In this document: positions 8,978 through 16,723 of the stretch, one piece after another | Layout: the number at the start of each line of letters is the position of its first letter | Numbering within the stretch: position 1 is the first letter of the stretch | Assembly: GCA_947466965.1 (NCBI GenBank) | Contig: CANIFU010000002.1 | Location: 107,209-171,208 of the forward strand | Source: Bacteroidota bacterium | GTDB lineage: Bacteria > Bacteroidota > Bacteroidia > 2-12-FULL-35-15 | Direction: 5' to 3' | DNA length: 64,000 nt | Notes under the pieces: generated by a model | The model's input: the letters and a program-made list of their open reading frames with translations, nothing else | Told to the model about the DNA's origin: nothing | Databases searched by the model: none | Translations under genes and position numbers: made by a program

Positions 8978-9643
8978 TTAATTACTCGCAAATAGGAAGT
9001 GATTCGGAGAGACTAAATTTTCGCGAACGGCAAACAAAACTAATCCGGCAGTATTGTTGACGCCTAGTTTGTTCATGATGTTTTTACGGTGAGTCGTAAC
9101 AGTATGCGTACTTAAAAACAGTTTATCAGCTACTTCTTTATTTGACAATCCTTCAGCAATCAGTTTGATGATTTCCATTTCGCGGTCACTTATATTTAAA
9201 CCTTCACAGGTATATTCATTAACCGATGTTTTATCAATCAAAACAGCACTTGCAATTTTTCCGCACATAAAATTTTCACCTTTCGCAGTTTTATAAATCG
9301 CTTCAACAATTTCTTCCTGCTCACAATCTTTTAACAGATGACTCGTTACGCCTAAATTCAAAGCCTTTGCAATAGAAATATTACTTTGAACATCTGTAAT
9401 GGCAAGCAAATGTGTTTTGGGATACTTTTTTACAATTTGATGTAAATTCTCAAAGCTAAAATTAGCAGATGTATAATCAATAATGATCAAATCGGGGTGA
9501 TAAAATTTTGATTGATTAATAAGGTCAGAAGCACTTAAAGCTTCTGAAAGGAGCACAAAATCAGTGTTTTCTTCAAGCAAAATTACTAAGCCTTTGCGAC
9601 TTAAAAAATGGCTATCAGCTATGATAATTTTGATTTTTTGCAC
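8978..9643 (-). CDS. LuxR/NarL-family response regulator
   Basis: 221 residues: an N-terminal receiver domain (about 1-120) and a C-terminal LuxR-type helix-turn-helix (about 150-212). Receiver residues include Asp10, phosphoacceptor Asp56 in 'LIIIDYTSA' and the conserved Lys in 'SHLLKDCEQ'. The DNA-binding part reads 'LSDREMEIIKLIAEGLSNKEVA' in pattern, then 'LSTHTVTTHRKNIMNKLGV'. No histidine kinase gene is adjacent, so it is an orphan. The target genes are unknown; the nearest downstream gene is the porin-like barrel, beyond the repeat tract. Confidence 0.92.
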   Translation of the reverse strand: MQKIKIIIADSHFLSRKGLVILLEENTDFVLLSEALSASDLINQSKFYHPDLIIIDYTSANFSFENLHQIVKKYPKTHLLAITDVQSNISIAKALNLGVTSHLLKDCEQEEIVEAIYKTAKGENFMCGKIASAVLIDKTSVNEYTCEGLNISDREMEIIKLIAEGLSNKEVADKLFLSTHTVTTHRKNIMNKLGVNNTAGLVLFAVRENLVSPNHFLFASN

Positions 9644-9773
9644 TTTTTTTATTTAGATTGATTTTAAATAATGATCAAAAGTACAAATTGTAATGGTTTA
9701 TACAAACTTTTGGAGGACTTTTTTAAAGGAACTTATAAACCTAACGAAAGAGTCATATTAAAACTAGAAAAGC

Positions 9774-9896
9774 AGCCGCAGATTCGCAGATTTTCTGTGT
9801 GTGTTAATTTGGACTGATTCTGTGTAAATTGAAAGTTTATAAGCTAAGAATCTGCCCAAATAAATTAAGCGTATAAAAATCTGCGAATCTGCGGCT
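9774..9896. repeat. Inverted-repeat element with 21-nt perfect arms
   Basis: Arm 9774-9794 is the exact reverse complement of 9876-9896 (core ATCTGCGAATCTGCGGC). Between the arms, GATTCT and AGAATC and further partial complements could extend the structure. No ORF lies inside. It sits in the 270-nt gap between rnz and the response regulator. It looks like a REP- or MITE-like dispersed palindrome; copies elsewhere in the genome cannot be seen here. Confidence 0.8.
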
Positions 9897-9913
9897 ATAT
9901 TGCTAAAACATAA

Positions 9914-10834
9914 TTAGTGGCTAACAACAATACGCTCCCCTTCTATTGCTAATATGGAATTTTGAAAAGTAGATTTAGCCTCTTCCAGCAATGGATTTAA
10001 GTCTTTATAACGGGCAGAATAATGCCCAATCATCAGTTGCTTTACATCCGCTTTTGCAGCAATCGTTCCAGCCTGTAAGGCTGTTGTATGAAAAGTTTCC
10101 TTTGCTCTTGATTCCATTTCCTGCAAAAAAGTGGCTTCATGATAAAGTAAATTAACACCCTTTATATATTCAATGATCCCTTCATCATAACAGGTATCAG
10201 AACAGTACGCATAACTTCTGGGAGCCTGAATAGCATTCACCAGATCCTTATTTTTAATGATCTCCCCCGATTCTTTAACAAGATCTGCTCCCGATTTTAT
10301 TTCAATAATTTGATCAACAGACAGGCCGTGATTATGTATGGTTTCTTTTGAAATAGTAGCAAGCAGCTGTTTTTCCTTAAAAATAAATCCACAGCAAGGG
10401 ATGCGGTGATTCAATACAAGCGTTCTTACTTCCACCCTTTCATCTTCAAATATCAAATCATTGTTTAGATAATTATGCGGATGATAAACGATTTTATAAT
10501 TGATATACGATTGTGAATGCTTGAACTGCACTTCAATGATTTCCTGCAATTCAGCCGGACAAAACAGATGAAGATCTGCAGTTCGCCCTAACAGGTGCAT
10601 GCTGGAGATCAAGCCAACCAATCCTAAATAATGATCGCCATGTAAATGACTAATAAAAATATGGTTTATGCGCTGAAATTTTAGTTTAAACTTCCTTAAT
10701 TGGATTTGTGTTGCTTCGCCACAATCGATTAAAAAAAAACGCTCAGCTATGTTTAGTAGCTGAGCGGTAGGGTTACGTTTTGAAGTTGGTGTTGCACTGC
10801 TGCAACCAAGAATAGTTAATTCAAAATGCTGCAT
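9914..10834 (-). CDS. rnz: Ribonuclease Z (tRNA 3'-end processing)
   Basis: 306 residues, the short tRNase Z form. It removes the 3' trailer of tRNA precursors. Metal-binding motif HLHGDH is in 'HIFISHLHGDHYLGL', the N-terminus 'ILGCSSATPTSKRNPTAQLL' is the family signature, and 'YCSDTCYDE', 'LYHEATFL' and 'IGHYSARY' supply the later conserved residues. Its start overlaps the stop codon of the upstream T9SS gene by one base. Cytoplasmic, housekeeping. Confidence 0.95.
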   Translation of the reverse strand: MQHFELTILGCSSATPTSKRNPTAQLLNIAERFFLIDCGEATQIQLRKFKLKFQRINHIFISHLHGDHYLGLVGLISSMHLLGRTADLHLFCPAELQEIIEVQFKHSQSYINYKIVYHPHNYLNNDLIFEDERVEVRTLVLNHRIPCCGFIFKEKQLLATISKETIHNHGLSVDQIIEIKSGADLVKESGEIIKNKDLVNAIQAPRSYAYCSDTCYDEGIIEYIKGVNLLYHEATFLQEMESRAKETFHTTALQAGTIAAKADVKQLMIGHYSARYKDLNPLLEEAKSTFQNSILAIEGERIVVSH

Positions 10835-11592
10835 TACTTACCGGAAACAATCATACGTTTAGTAATTGTTTTGTCACCATTGGTGATAGAGTATATATAA
10901 ACTCCCGGTGCAAATGAATTGGCTTCAATTTTAATTGTGTTTACACCTTTTGTTGTTTTGTAATTGCTATCAAAAATAACAGCACCTAGCATATTAAATA
11001 CTTTAAAATCTACAGTTCCGTTATTAACGGTTGAAAAACGAATTTCAGAACTTTCGCTAAAAGGATTTGGAGAATTTTGGTCAACATCAAATTTATTTAA
11101 ATCCAATGTTTCTACACCTGTTGGTGCAACAACAATACTTCTGTATTGTTGGTTAGTTTGAGGTAAACTTGCAGGGAATCCCAAAAAGGTTGCATAAGCC
11201 ATTGCATTTACAGTTACTTGGTGATTCCAAACAGAAGTTGGAGTTCCTGTAATTAATATACATCCGCTTGAGTTACCTGGAAAACTACAACCTGACGGAG
11301 CACAAGAATAAGATAAGCCTGGTGCTAAACTATCCACACTGGTGATATCGATAGACACGATAGTAGCTAATGGTTGACCGAAATCTGATCCATCAGGAGG
11401 AACCATCATACTCATTACTTGAGTGTAAGGAACACCAACTGTTCCAATTGCAAGACCAGTAGCACTATCAGGACAAATGCCATAGGTTGTTCCAGCAGGA
11501 ATACAAGAAACGTTTGGGATACAAATTTGTGCTAACGATGTGAAAGCAAGTGATGTACCGACTGCGAAAGTGAAAAGTAGTTTTTTAATCAT
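10834..11592 (-). CDS. Small secreted protein with T9SS sorting domain
   Basis: 252 residues: signal peptide (MIKKLLFTFAVGTSLAFTSLAQ), a Cys-rich middle (eight Cys within about 110 residues: CIPNVSCIPAG, GICPD, SYSCAPSGCSF, SGCILITG) and a type A sorting domain ('DVDQNSPNPFSESSEIRF', 'VFNMLGAVIF', 'FAPGVYIYSI', 'KTITKRMIVS'). The Cys pairs suggest disulphide bonds outside the cell. Function unknown. It sits between a STAS gene and rnz and its stop overlaps the rnz start. Confidence 0.85.
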   Translation of the reverse strand: MIKKLLFTFAVGTSLAFTSLAQICIPNVSCIPAGTTYGICPDSATGLAIGTVGVPYTQVMSMMVPPDGSDFGQPLATIVSIDITSVDSLAPGLSYSCAPSGCSFPGNSSGCILITGTPTSVWNHQVTVNAMAYATFLGFPASLPQTNQQYRSIVVAPTGVETLDLNKFDVDQNSPNPFSESSEIRFSTVNNGTVDFKVFNMLGAVIFDSNYKTTKGVNTIKIEANSFAPGVYIYSITNGDKTITKRMIVSGK

Positions 11593-11629
11593 GGTTTAGG
11601 AATTTTAGTTTAGTTTAGTAATTTATTGT

Positions 11630-11977
11630 TTATGCTGTAATAGTAAATATTTCTTTTGCTTCAATTAGAGTTGATGTAATATTTAAAATTGTATCCAATT
11701 GAGAAATCGAGATTAGTTTTTTTACAGGTTCTTGCAAACCACAAAGTACAAATACGCCTTGACTGTTTTTGCACAAACGGTTAGCAACCAAAATGGCACT
11801 TAAACCAGAAGAATCACAATAGCGGGTATCTGTCAAATCTATTATCATATTCTTTACTCCATCCGAACTAATTAACACCAACTCTGATTTTAATGCTGGC
11901 GATAAATTACTATCCAACTTCTCTGCAAGTAACTTAATAATTGTATACTTCTCCGTCTTATCTATTTGAAAACTCAT
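11630..11977 (-). CDS. STAS-domain protein (anti-sigma-factor antagonist type)
   Basis: 115 residues, a single STAS domain. The motif 'TRYCDSSGLSAILVANRLC' matches SpoIIAA/RsbV, with phosphorylatable Ser56 or Ser57 in DSSGL. In partner switching, a kinase phosphorylates this serine and a SpoIIE-type PP2C phosphatase removes the phosphate. Two such phosphatases are encoded in this window (14.4 and 34.1 kb), but no RsbW-type kinase. The partners are inferred, not shown. Confidence 0.88.
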   Translation of the reverse strand: MSFQIDKTEKYTIIKLLAEKLDSNLSPALKSELVLISSDGVKNMIIDLTDTRYCDSSGLSAILVANRLCKNSQGVFVLCGLQEPVKKLISISQLDTILNITSTLIEAKEIFTITA

Positions 11978-12061
11978 ACTGATAATTTATTTTAACAAAT
12001 ATATGAATTTTTTGTATTAAAAAAACAAGTAGAAAATTGAAAGAAATAAAAGTGTTGAAAA

Positions 12062-12985
12062 CTATGCTCTACCAGCTAAAAGGAATAAAACAGCCATTCT
12101 TACGGCTACTCCATTTTCAACCTGATCCAAAATGATACTTTGAGCACTATCGGCAACATCGCTGGTAATCTCTACACCTCTATTAATTGGTCCAGGATGC
12201 ATCACGACAATTTTTTTAGATAGTGAATCTAACAGCTCTTTATTAAGACCAAAAAGCATGGTATATTCCCGCAAAGATGGGAAAAACTTTATATCTTGCC
12301 GCTCTAGTTGTATACGCAACATATTAGCAACATCGCACCATTCCAGTGCTTTTCGCAAATTATGTTCTACTTTTACACCCAAACTATGTATATATTTTGG
12401 CATTAATGTAGTGGGGCCGCAAACCATAACATCTGCTCCTAATTTTTGCAAACAAAAAATGTTTGACAATGCAACGCGGGAGTGTAATATATCTCCAACA
12501 ATGGCTATTTTTTTACCTTTAACACTCCCTATTTTTTCTTTGATAGAAAATGCATCAAGCAAAGCTTGAGTAGGATGTTCATGGGCCCCATCACCGGCAT
12601 TTATAATTTTTGCATCAATATGTTTTGATAAAAAAACAGCTGCACCGGGATTTGGATGACGCATCACCACCATATCCACTTTCATCGCCAGAATATTATT
12701 TACGGTATCTATTAATGTTTCACCTTTTTTTACAGAAGAGGAAGCTGATGAAAAATTAACAACATCAGCACTTAAGCGTTTTTCGGCTAATTCAAAAGAT
12801 AGTTTTGTGCGGGTAGAGTTTTCGAAAAATAAATTTGCAATGGTAATATCTCTAAGTGATGGTACTTTTTTAATTGGGCGATTAATAACTTCTTTAAAAT
12901 TTTCGGCCGTTTTCAAAATTAAATGAATATCATCTGCCGTGAGATCTTTTATTCCAAGTAAATGTTTTGTACTTAGTGTTGTCAT
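12062..12985 (-). CDS. pyrB: Aspartate carbamoyltransferase, catalytic chain
   Basis: 307 residues. It joins carbamoyl phosphate and aspartate, the committed step of pyrimidine synthesis. Carbamoyl-phosphate loop FENSTRTKLSFE contains STRT at 57-60; 'HEHPTQALLDAFSIKEKIG' and 'VMHPGPINRGVEI' complete the family signature. The start codon overlaps the stop of pyrR by one base, so pyrR-pyrB is a translationally coupled operon. No regulatory-chain gene (pyrI) is present. Confidence 0.96.
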   Translation of the reverse strand: MTTLSTKHLLGIKDLTADDIHLILKTAENFKEVINRPIKKVPSLRDITIANLFFENSTRTKLSFELAEKRLSADVVNFSSASSSVKKGETLIDTVNNILAMKVDMVVMRHPNPGAAVFLSKHIDAKIINAGDGAHEHPTQALLDAFSIKEKIGSVKGKKIAIVGDILHSRVALSNIFCLQKLGADVMVCGPTTLMPKYIHSLGVKVEHNLRKALEWCDVANMLRIQLERQDIKFFPSLREYTMLFGLNKELLDSLSKKIVVMHPGPINRGVEITSDVADSAQSIILDQVENGVAVRMAVLFLLAGRA

Positions 12986-13524
12986 TAGTCGTTCGATAAT
13001 AATGTTACTTTATCTGCACCATCTGTTTCTTTCCATTCCACTTTCACTTTTTCGGATGCAATGGAATCAATCGTTTTTCCAACATATTTTGCTTGGATGG
13101 GCAAATGCCTGCTTAATCGTCGGTCAATCAACACAAGTAATTCAACATCGTTGGGCCGTCCGAAAGCCAACATAGCATCTAATCCTGCTCGAATGGTTCT
13201 GCCTGTAAACAATACATCATCCACCATGATCACATTTTTTCCTTCAATAATAAAATCGATGTTTGTTTTATTGGGAACCAGTTCTTTCTGGCGAAAATCA
13301 TCACGATAAAAAGTAGTATCCAAACTACCACATTTGATATCTTTTTTCTTTAATATCTCTTGAAGTTTTTTATGGATCCTAGTTGCAAGATAAATTCCTC
13401 TGGGCTGCAGCCCTATAATAACTGTATTTGAGAAGTCGTTGTGAATTTCAATTAATTGATAACAAAGCCGAGTGACGGTAATATCGAGGTGTTTACTATC
13501 TAAAATGATTCGAGGCTTCATCAT
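12985..13524 (-). CDS. pyrR: PyrR: pyr regulator / uracil phosphoribosyltransferase
   Basis: 179 residues from the ATG at 13524 (another ATG follows directly); a TTG 12 nt upstream would add MSSS and is less likely because it would fall on the promoter -7 box. The PRPP loop 'VIMVDDVLFTGRTIRAGLDA' and 'GLQPRGIYLA' identify PyrR. In Firmicutes it binds pyr mRNA attenuators; here no attenuator is apparent before pyrB, so the regulatory role is uncertain and it may act mainly as an enzyme. A degraded copy of its 5' end lies at 14228-14313. Confidence 0.92.
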   Translation of the reverse strand: MMKPRIILDSKHLDITVTRLCYQLIEIHNDFSNTVIIGLQPRGIYLATRIHKKLQEILKKKDIKCGSLDTTFYRDDFRQKELVPNKTNIDFIIEGKNVIMVDDVLFTGRTIRAGLDAMLAFGRPNDVELLVLIDRRLSRHLPIQAKYVGKTIDSIASEKVKVEWKETDGADKVTLLSND

Positions 13525-13533
13525 ACTAGAGCT

Positions 13534-13562
13534 CAAAGTTAATAAAAAAATCGAACGTGCAA
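13534..13562 (-). promoter_or_regulatory. pyrR-pyrB promoter (Bacteroidota type)
   Basis: On the minus strand TTG (13562-13560), 18 nt, then TAACTTTG (13541-13534), fitting TTG-N19-TAnnTTTG. The box ends only 9 nt before the ATG, so the mRNA would have almost no leader. Confidence 0.6.
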
Positions 13563-13580
13563 TAAATTAAATACTTATTA

Positions 13581-13619
13581 AAAACAAAAAGCCCTTAAAA
13601 CGTATTGTCTTAAGGGCTT
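13581..13619 (-). terminator. Terminator of the DUF1566 lipoprotein gene
   Basis: Stem AAGCCCTTAA (13589-13598) with TTAAGGGCTT (13610-13619); on the minus strand it is followed by TTTTTGTTTT. Confidence 0.82.
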
Positions 13620-13635
13620 AATAAGAAAGCGATTA

Positions 13636-14121
13636 TTAAAACTCTTTAACTGCTCTTGCACAAATAGTACAATTACTTAATAATTTCCATGGTGTAGATG
13701 TAATTCCACCTGATGTTCCCATATAAAGCGTCCACGCAGAAGTTCCATCAGTACTTTTTGTAGAACTCCAATAATTAAGATTAAGAAATCCGCCTATTGT
13801 AGTTTTTAGTGGCATCATTAACTCTAATTCCGTTTTTGTCGGTAACCGCCAACCACCAATAGAAGTAGCAGTAGTATATGAATTGCAATTAGCATTTGCT
13901 GTTGCCCAATTAATGTGATAACCTTGATCAGAAGTTGCAGCAATCAAACCGTGTTGACTTGAAGCATCTACAAAAATAACAATACCGCCCTGAAGATCAT
14001 CGCCAACGGCATAAGAAGCTGAGGCAATACTAGTATCGGCTGGTTTGGTTTCATCTTTTTTACAAGAACCAAAAGAAAGAACTAAAAGGAGCAAAGCGAA
14101 TATTTTTGGAGTAGTTTTCAT
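13636..14121 (-). CDS. DUF1566-domain lipoprotein
   Basis: 161 residues. Lipoprotein signal MKTTPKIFALLLLVLSFGSC with lipobox Cys20. The rest is a DUF1566 (Lcl-like) domain: 'GDDLQGGIVIFVD', 'GLIAATSDQG', 'GGWRLPTKTELELM', 'NYWSSTKS' and 'CARAVKEF'. Such proteins are common surface lipoproteins of unknown function in Bacteroidota. The gene has its own terminator, and its upstream region is the chimeric duplicated segment at 14.15-14.32 kb. Confidence 0.88.
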   Translation of the reverse strand: MKTTPKIFALLLLVLSFGSCKKDETKPADTSIASASYAVGDDLQGGIVIFVDASSQHGLIAATSDQGYHINWATANANCNSYTTATSIGGWRLPTKTELELMMPLKTTIGGFLNLNYWSSTKSTDGTSAWTLYMGTSGGITSTPWKLLSNCTICARAVKEF

Positions 14122-14150
14122 GATGTATTATTTTTTTATTAATAATAAAA

Positions 14151-14306
14151 CTAAAAACTTAGATTCAATTTATATAAAAAAGGTTGCATGATAAAAAACT
14201 CATGTTTTTTGACAGCTACTTTTAAGTTTTCAATTAATTGATAACAAAGCCGGGTAAAGGTAATATCGAGGTGTTTACTATCTAAAATGATTCGATGCTT
14301 TATCAT
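14151..14306 (-). pseudogene. Chimeric micro-ORF: PyrR N-terminus joined to a SpoIIE-protein fragment
   Basis: A 51-codon frame starts at ATG 14306. Residues 1-26 (MIKHRIILDSKHLDITFTRL, then CYQLIE) copy the PyrR N-terminus; the DNA 14228-14313 matches 13446-13531 at about 81 of 86 positions. It then runs in frame into LKVAVKK, whose DNA 14203-14226 is identical over 24 nt to 16464-16487 in the TPR-SpoIIE gene, read in the same frame there. The tail to the stop at 14151 matches nothing here. Most likely a recombination scar; expression is possible but unproven. Confidence 0.6.
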
Positions 14307-14362
14307 ACTAGAGAACAAATATGCAAAAAATATTTCAATGCTACATTTTAAAAAAGGGAATC

Positions 14363-16582
14363 CTAAACCCTAACACCAAGGATGCAGACATCGTCCACTT
14401 GATCCAACATAGCCTTCCAGGATTCAAATGTATTAGTTAACATTTCTTTTTGCTCATCCATTTTCATATTTTGAATTGTTAAAAGAATGGATTTGAGTTG
14501 CTGGTATTTAAATTTCTTTCCACTAGCACCACCAAATTGATCCGCATAACCGTCCGTGAAAATATAAATAATATCTCCTTTTTCTAATTGGATAGTATGC
14601 CCGGTAAAGGGTTTGCGATAATCAAACTTTCCAATAGGCTGCTTATCCGCTTTTATTTCTTGAATTTCGCCTTTGCTTTGAATCCAAATAGGGTTGTTTG
14701 CTCCTGCCCATTTTAACTGATTGTTTTTTTGATCAAGGCAACACAAAGAAATATCCATTCCATCCTTCACATCACTTTCGCTTTTTTCGAAGGTCTCTTC
14801 TACCAACTCTGTTAGTTTATCAAGTATCGCAGCGGGCTCTGTTAATCCAAATTCTTTTATTGTTCTATTCAAAGCATTATGTCCGACTACACTCACCATC
14901 GCACCGGGAACACCATGTCCGGTACAATCTACAACAGCATAAAAGATTTTATCCCCTATCTTTTCCATCCAGTAAAAATCTCCTGAAACTATATCTTTCG
15001 GTTTAAATAAAATAAACGAGTCGGACAGAAATTCCTTCACCAATTTATCGGAAGGCAAAATTGCCGTTTGAATTCTTTTCGCATAGGTAATACTATCGCG
15101 AACTTCTCTGTTACGCTCTTCAATAATTTCCTTTTGTAAGGTAATCTCATTATTCGCTTTTTGTATTTGTCTGTTACTTCTAAAAACAAACAATGCTAGT
15201 AAAAGCACAAAGATCAATCCGGTAGTAACTGATCCAATAATAATTTTCTGTTTTTTACTTTCAGCGGCAGAGAGTGCCTCCTGCTTTTCCTTATCCTTAT
15301 TTAATAACTCAATTTGCGATTGTTTTTTTTCAGAATCGTATTTGCTGCTCATTTCTGCCATGGATTTAGCATTTTCAGAAGTAAAAACACTGTCTTTCAA
15401 GGTCGAAAAAAGTTCATGATATTTAAACGCCTTTTCGAATTTACCTGCGTTGGAATTGGCTTTCGCATAGGACTTGTATATTTCAATCAGATCAGGTTTC
15501 AAATTCAATTTTTTGGCGATAGAAATAGCACTTTCATATTTCTTTGAAGCATTCACAATATCATTCTTTTTTGAATATACATTTGCCTGACAATTATATG
15601 AATAGAGTTCAATTTGATAATTTTTTATTTCAATTGCAATGTCTTCTGCCTTTTTAAAATTAATCAGTGCATTTACTAAATCGCCCATATCTGAATACAA
15701 TTCTCCTAAATTAACCAGAATCATTCCTTGCCCATTTTTATCTCCAATTTCCTTTTTAATTTCATATGACTTTTTAAATTCAACTTGTGCTTTTTCAAAC
15801 TGTTTAGTATCTTTATATACAGCTCCCAAATTCATTGTAATGGCACTCATTTGATATTTATTATTGATTTTTAAGGCCATTTTTAATCCATCCGTAAAAT
15901 ATTTTTCAGCTTCTTTATAATTTTTCATATAGAAATAAACCACACCAATGTTTCCATTGGCCATAGTGATTCCTTCATTGTCTTTTATGATCTCATTCAG
16001 TTTTAATGATTTCAAATAATATGTAAGGCTCTGCTTGTAATTTCCCGACAAATTAAAGCAGCTGGCAATATTATTATATAATTTACCGATTGTAATTGTA
16101 TCGTTAAACTTTTTGAATGCTAGATCCAATGCTTTCTGATAATTATTGATAGCGCTATCATATTGTTGATGATAATAGAAATAAGTACCATAATTATGAT
16201 AACTCCGAACAATCAACTCATAATAATTTATTTCCTTTGCCAAAAGCATTGTCGTATCAATATAACGTTTCGATTGCTTAAAATCAGATAGTCTAAGATA
16301 AATTCCGCCCAAATTAGTATACCCCTTCAATTCCCCTTTTTTATAATTTATTTTTTTGGCTTTCTTAATTGCTTCAATTGAATATTCAATAGCTTTCTGA
16401 GGATCAACAGTAGAAGAAGCAAGGCTTATATTGAGGAGCGTTTTTACTTCCGAGGTATCTTTCTGTTTTTTGACAGCTACTTTTAAGGAATCAATATCTG
16501 CTGGCGTAAAAATTTTTTTGACTTGAGCATACGAGCCGATAGAATGTAAAAGAAAAACAAATGCTATTGAAATCTTTTTCAT
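14363..16582 (-). CDS. TPR sensor with SpoIIE/PP2C-type serine phosphatase domain
   Basis: 739 residues from the ATG at 16582, which opens a signal peptide (MKKISIAFVFLLHSIGSYAQ); the longer frame start is not credible. About eight TPR units follow (roughly 40-400), then a membrane helix near 480 ('GLIFVLLLALFVF'), a coiled-coil linker containing 'ITYAKRIQTAILPS', and a SpoIIE phosphatase domain. Metal-binding motifs are intact: SGDFYW, VDCTGHGVPGAMVS, DGMDISL, FTDGYADQFGG and DDVCILG. The TPRs face the periplasm and the phosphatase the cytoplasm. Likely substrate is a phosphorylated STAS protein, perhaps the one at 11.6 kb (inference). Confidence 0.9.
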   Translation of the reverse strand: MKKISIAFVFLLHSIGSYAQVKKIFTPADIDSLKVAVKKQKDTSEVKTLLNISLASSTVDPQKAIEYSIEAIKKAKKINYKKGELKGYTNLGGIYLRLSDFKQSKRYIDTTMLLAKEINYYELIVRSYHNYGTYFYYHQQYDSAINNYQKALDLAFKKFNDTITIGKLYNNIASCFNLSGNYKQSLTYYLKSLKLNEIIKDNEGITMANGNIGVVYFYMKNYKEAEKYFTDGLKMALKINNKYQMSAITMNLGAVYKDTKQFEKAQVEFKKSYEIKKEIGDKNGQGMILVNLGELYSDMGDLVNALINFKKAEDIAIEIKNYQIELYSYNCQANVYSKKNDIVNASKKYESAISIAKKLNLKPDLIEIYKSYAKANSNAGKFEKAFKYHELFSTLKDSVFTSENAKSMAEMSSKYDSEKKQSQIELLNKDKEKQEALSAAESKKQKIIIGSVTTGLIFVLLLALFVFRSNRQIQKANNEITLQKEIIEERNREVRDSITYAKRIQTAILPSDKLVKEFLSDSFILFKPKDIVSGDFYWMEKIGDKIFYAVVDCTGHGVPGAMVSVVGHNALNRTIKEFGLTEPAAILDKLTELVEETFEKSESDVKDGMDISLCCLDQKNNQLKWAGANNPIWIQSKGEIQEIKADKQPIGKFDYRKPFTGHTIQLEKGDIIYIFTDGYADQFGGASGKKFKYQQLKSILLTIQNMKMDEQKEMLTNTFESWKAMLDQVDDVCILGVRV

Positions 16583-16633
16583 GATTGAAGTATAAAAAAA
16601 TTTAGACTTGCAATTTAGGACAATTTTTCGGAC

Positions 16634-16667
16634 AAAAAAAGCGCCCCACAGTACGGGGGCGCTTTTT
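16634..16667. terminator. Terminator after rpsA
   Basis: Stem GCGCCCC (16641-16647) with GGGGCGC (16656-16662), A-run before and T-run after, so active in both directions; on the minus strand it separates rpsA from the TPR-SpoIIE gene. Confidence 0.88.
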
Positions 16668-16723
16668 CTAAAAACCATGGCGTGATTTTTAGATTTTGCA
16701 GGTCGCGTAAGACCTACAAAATA

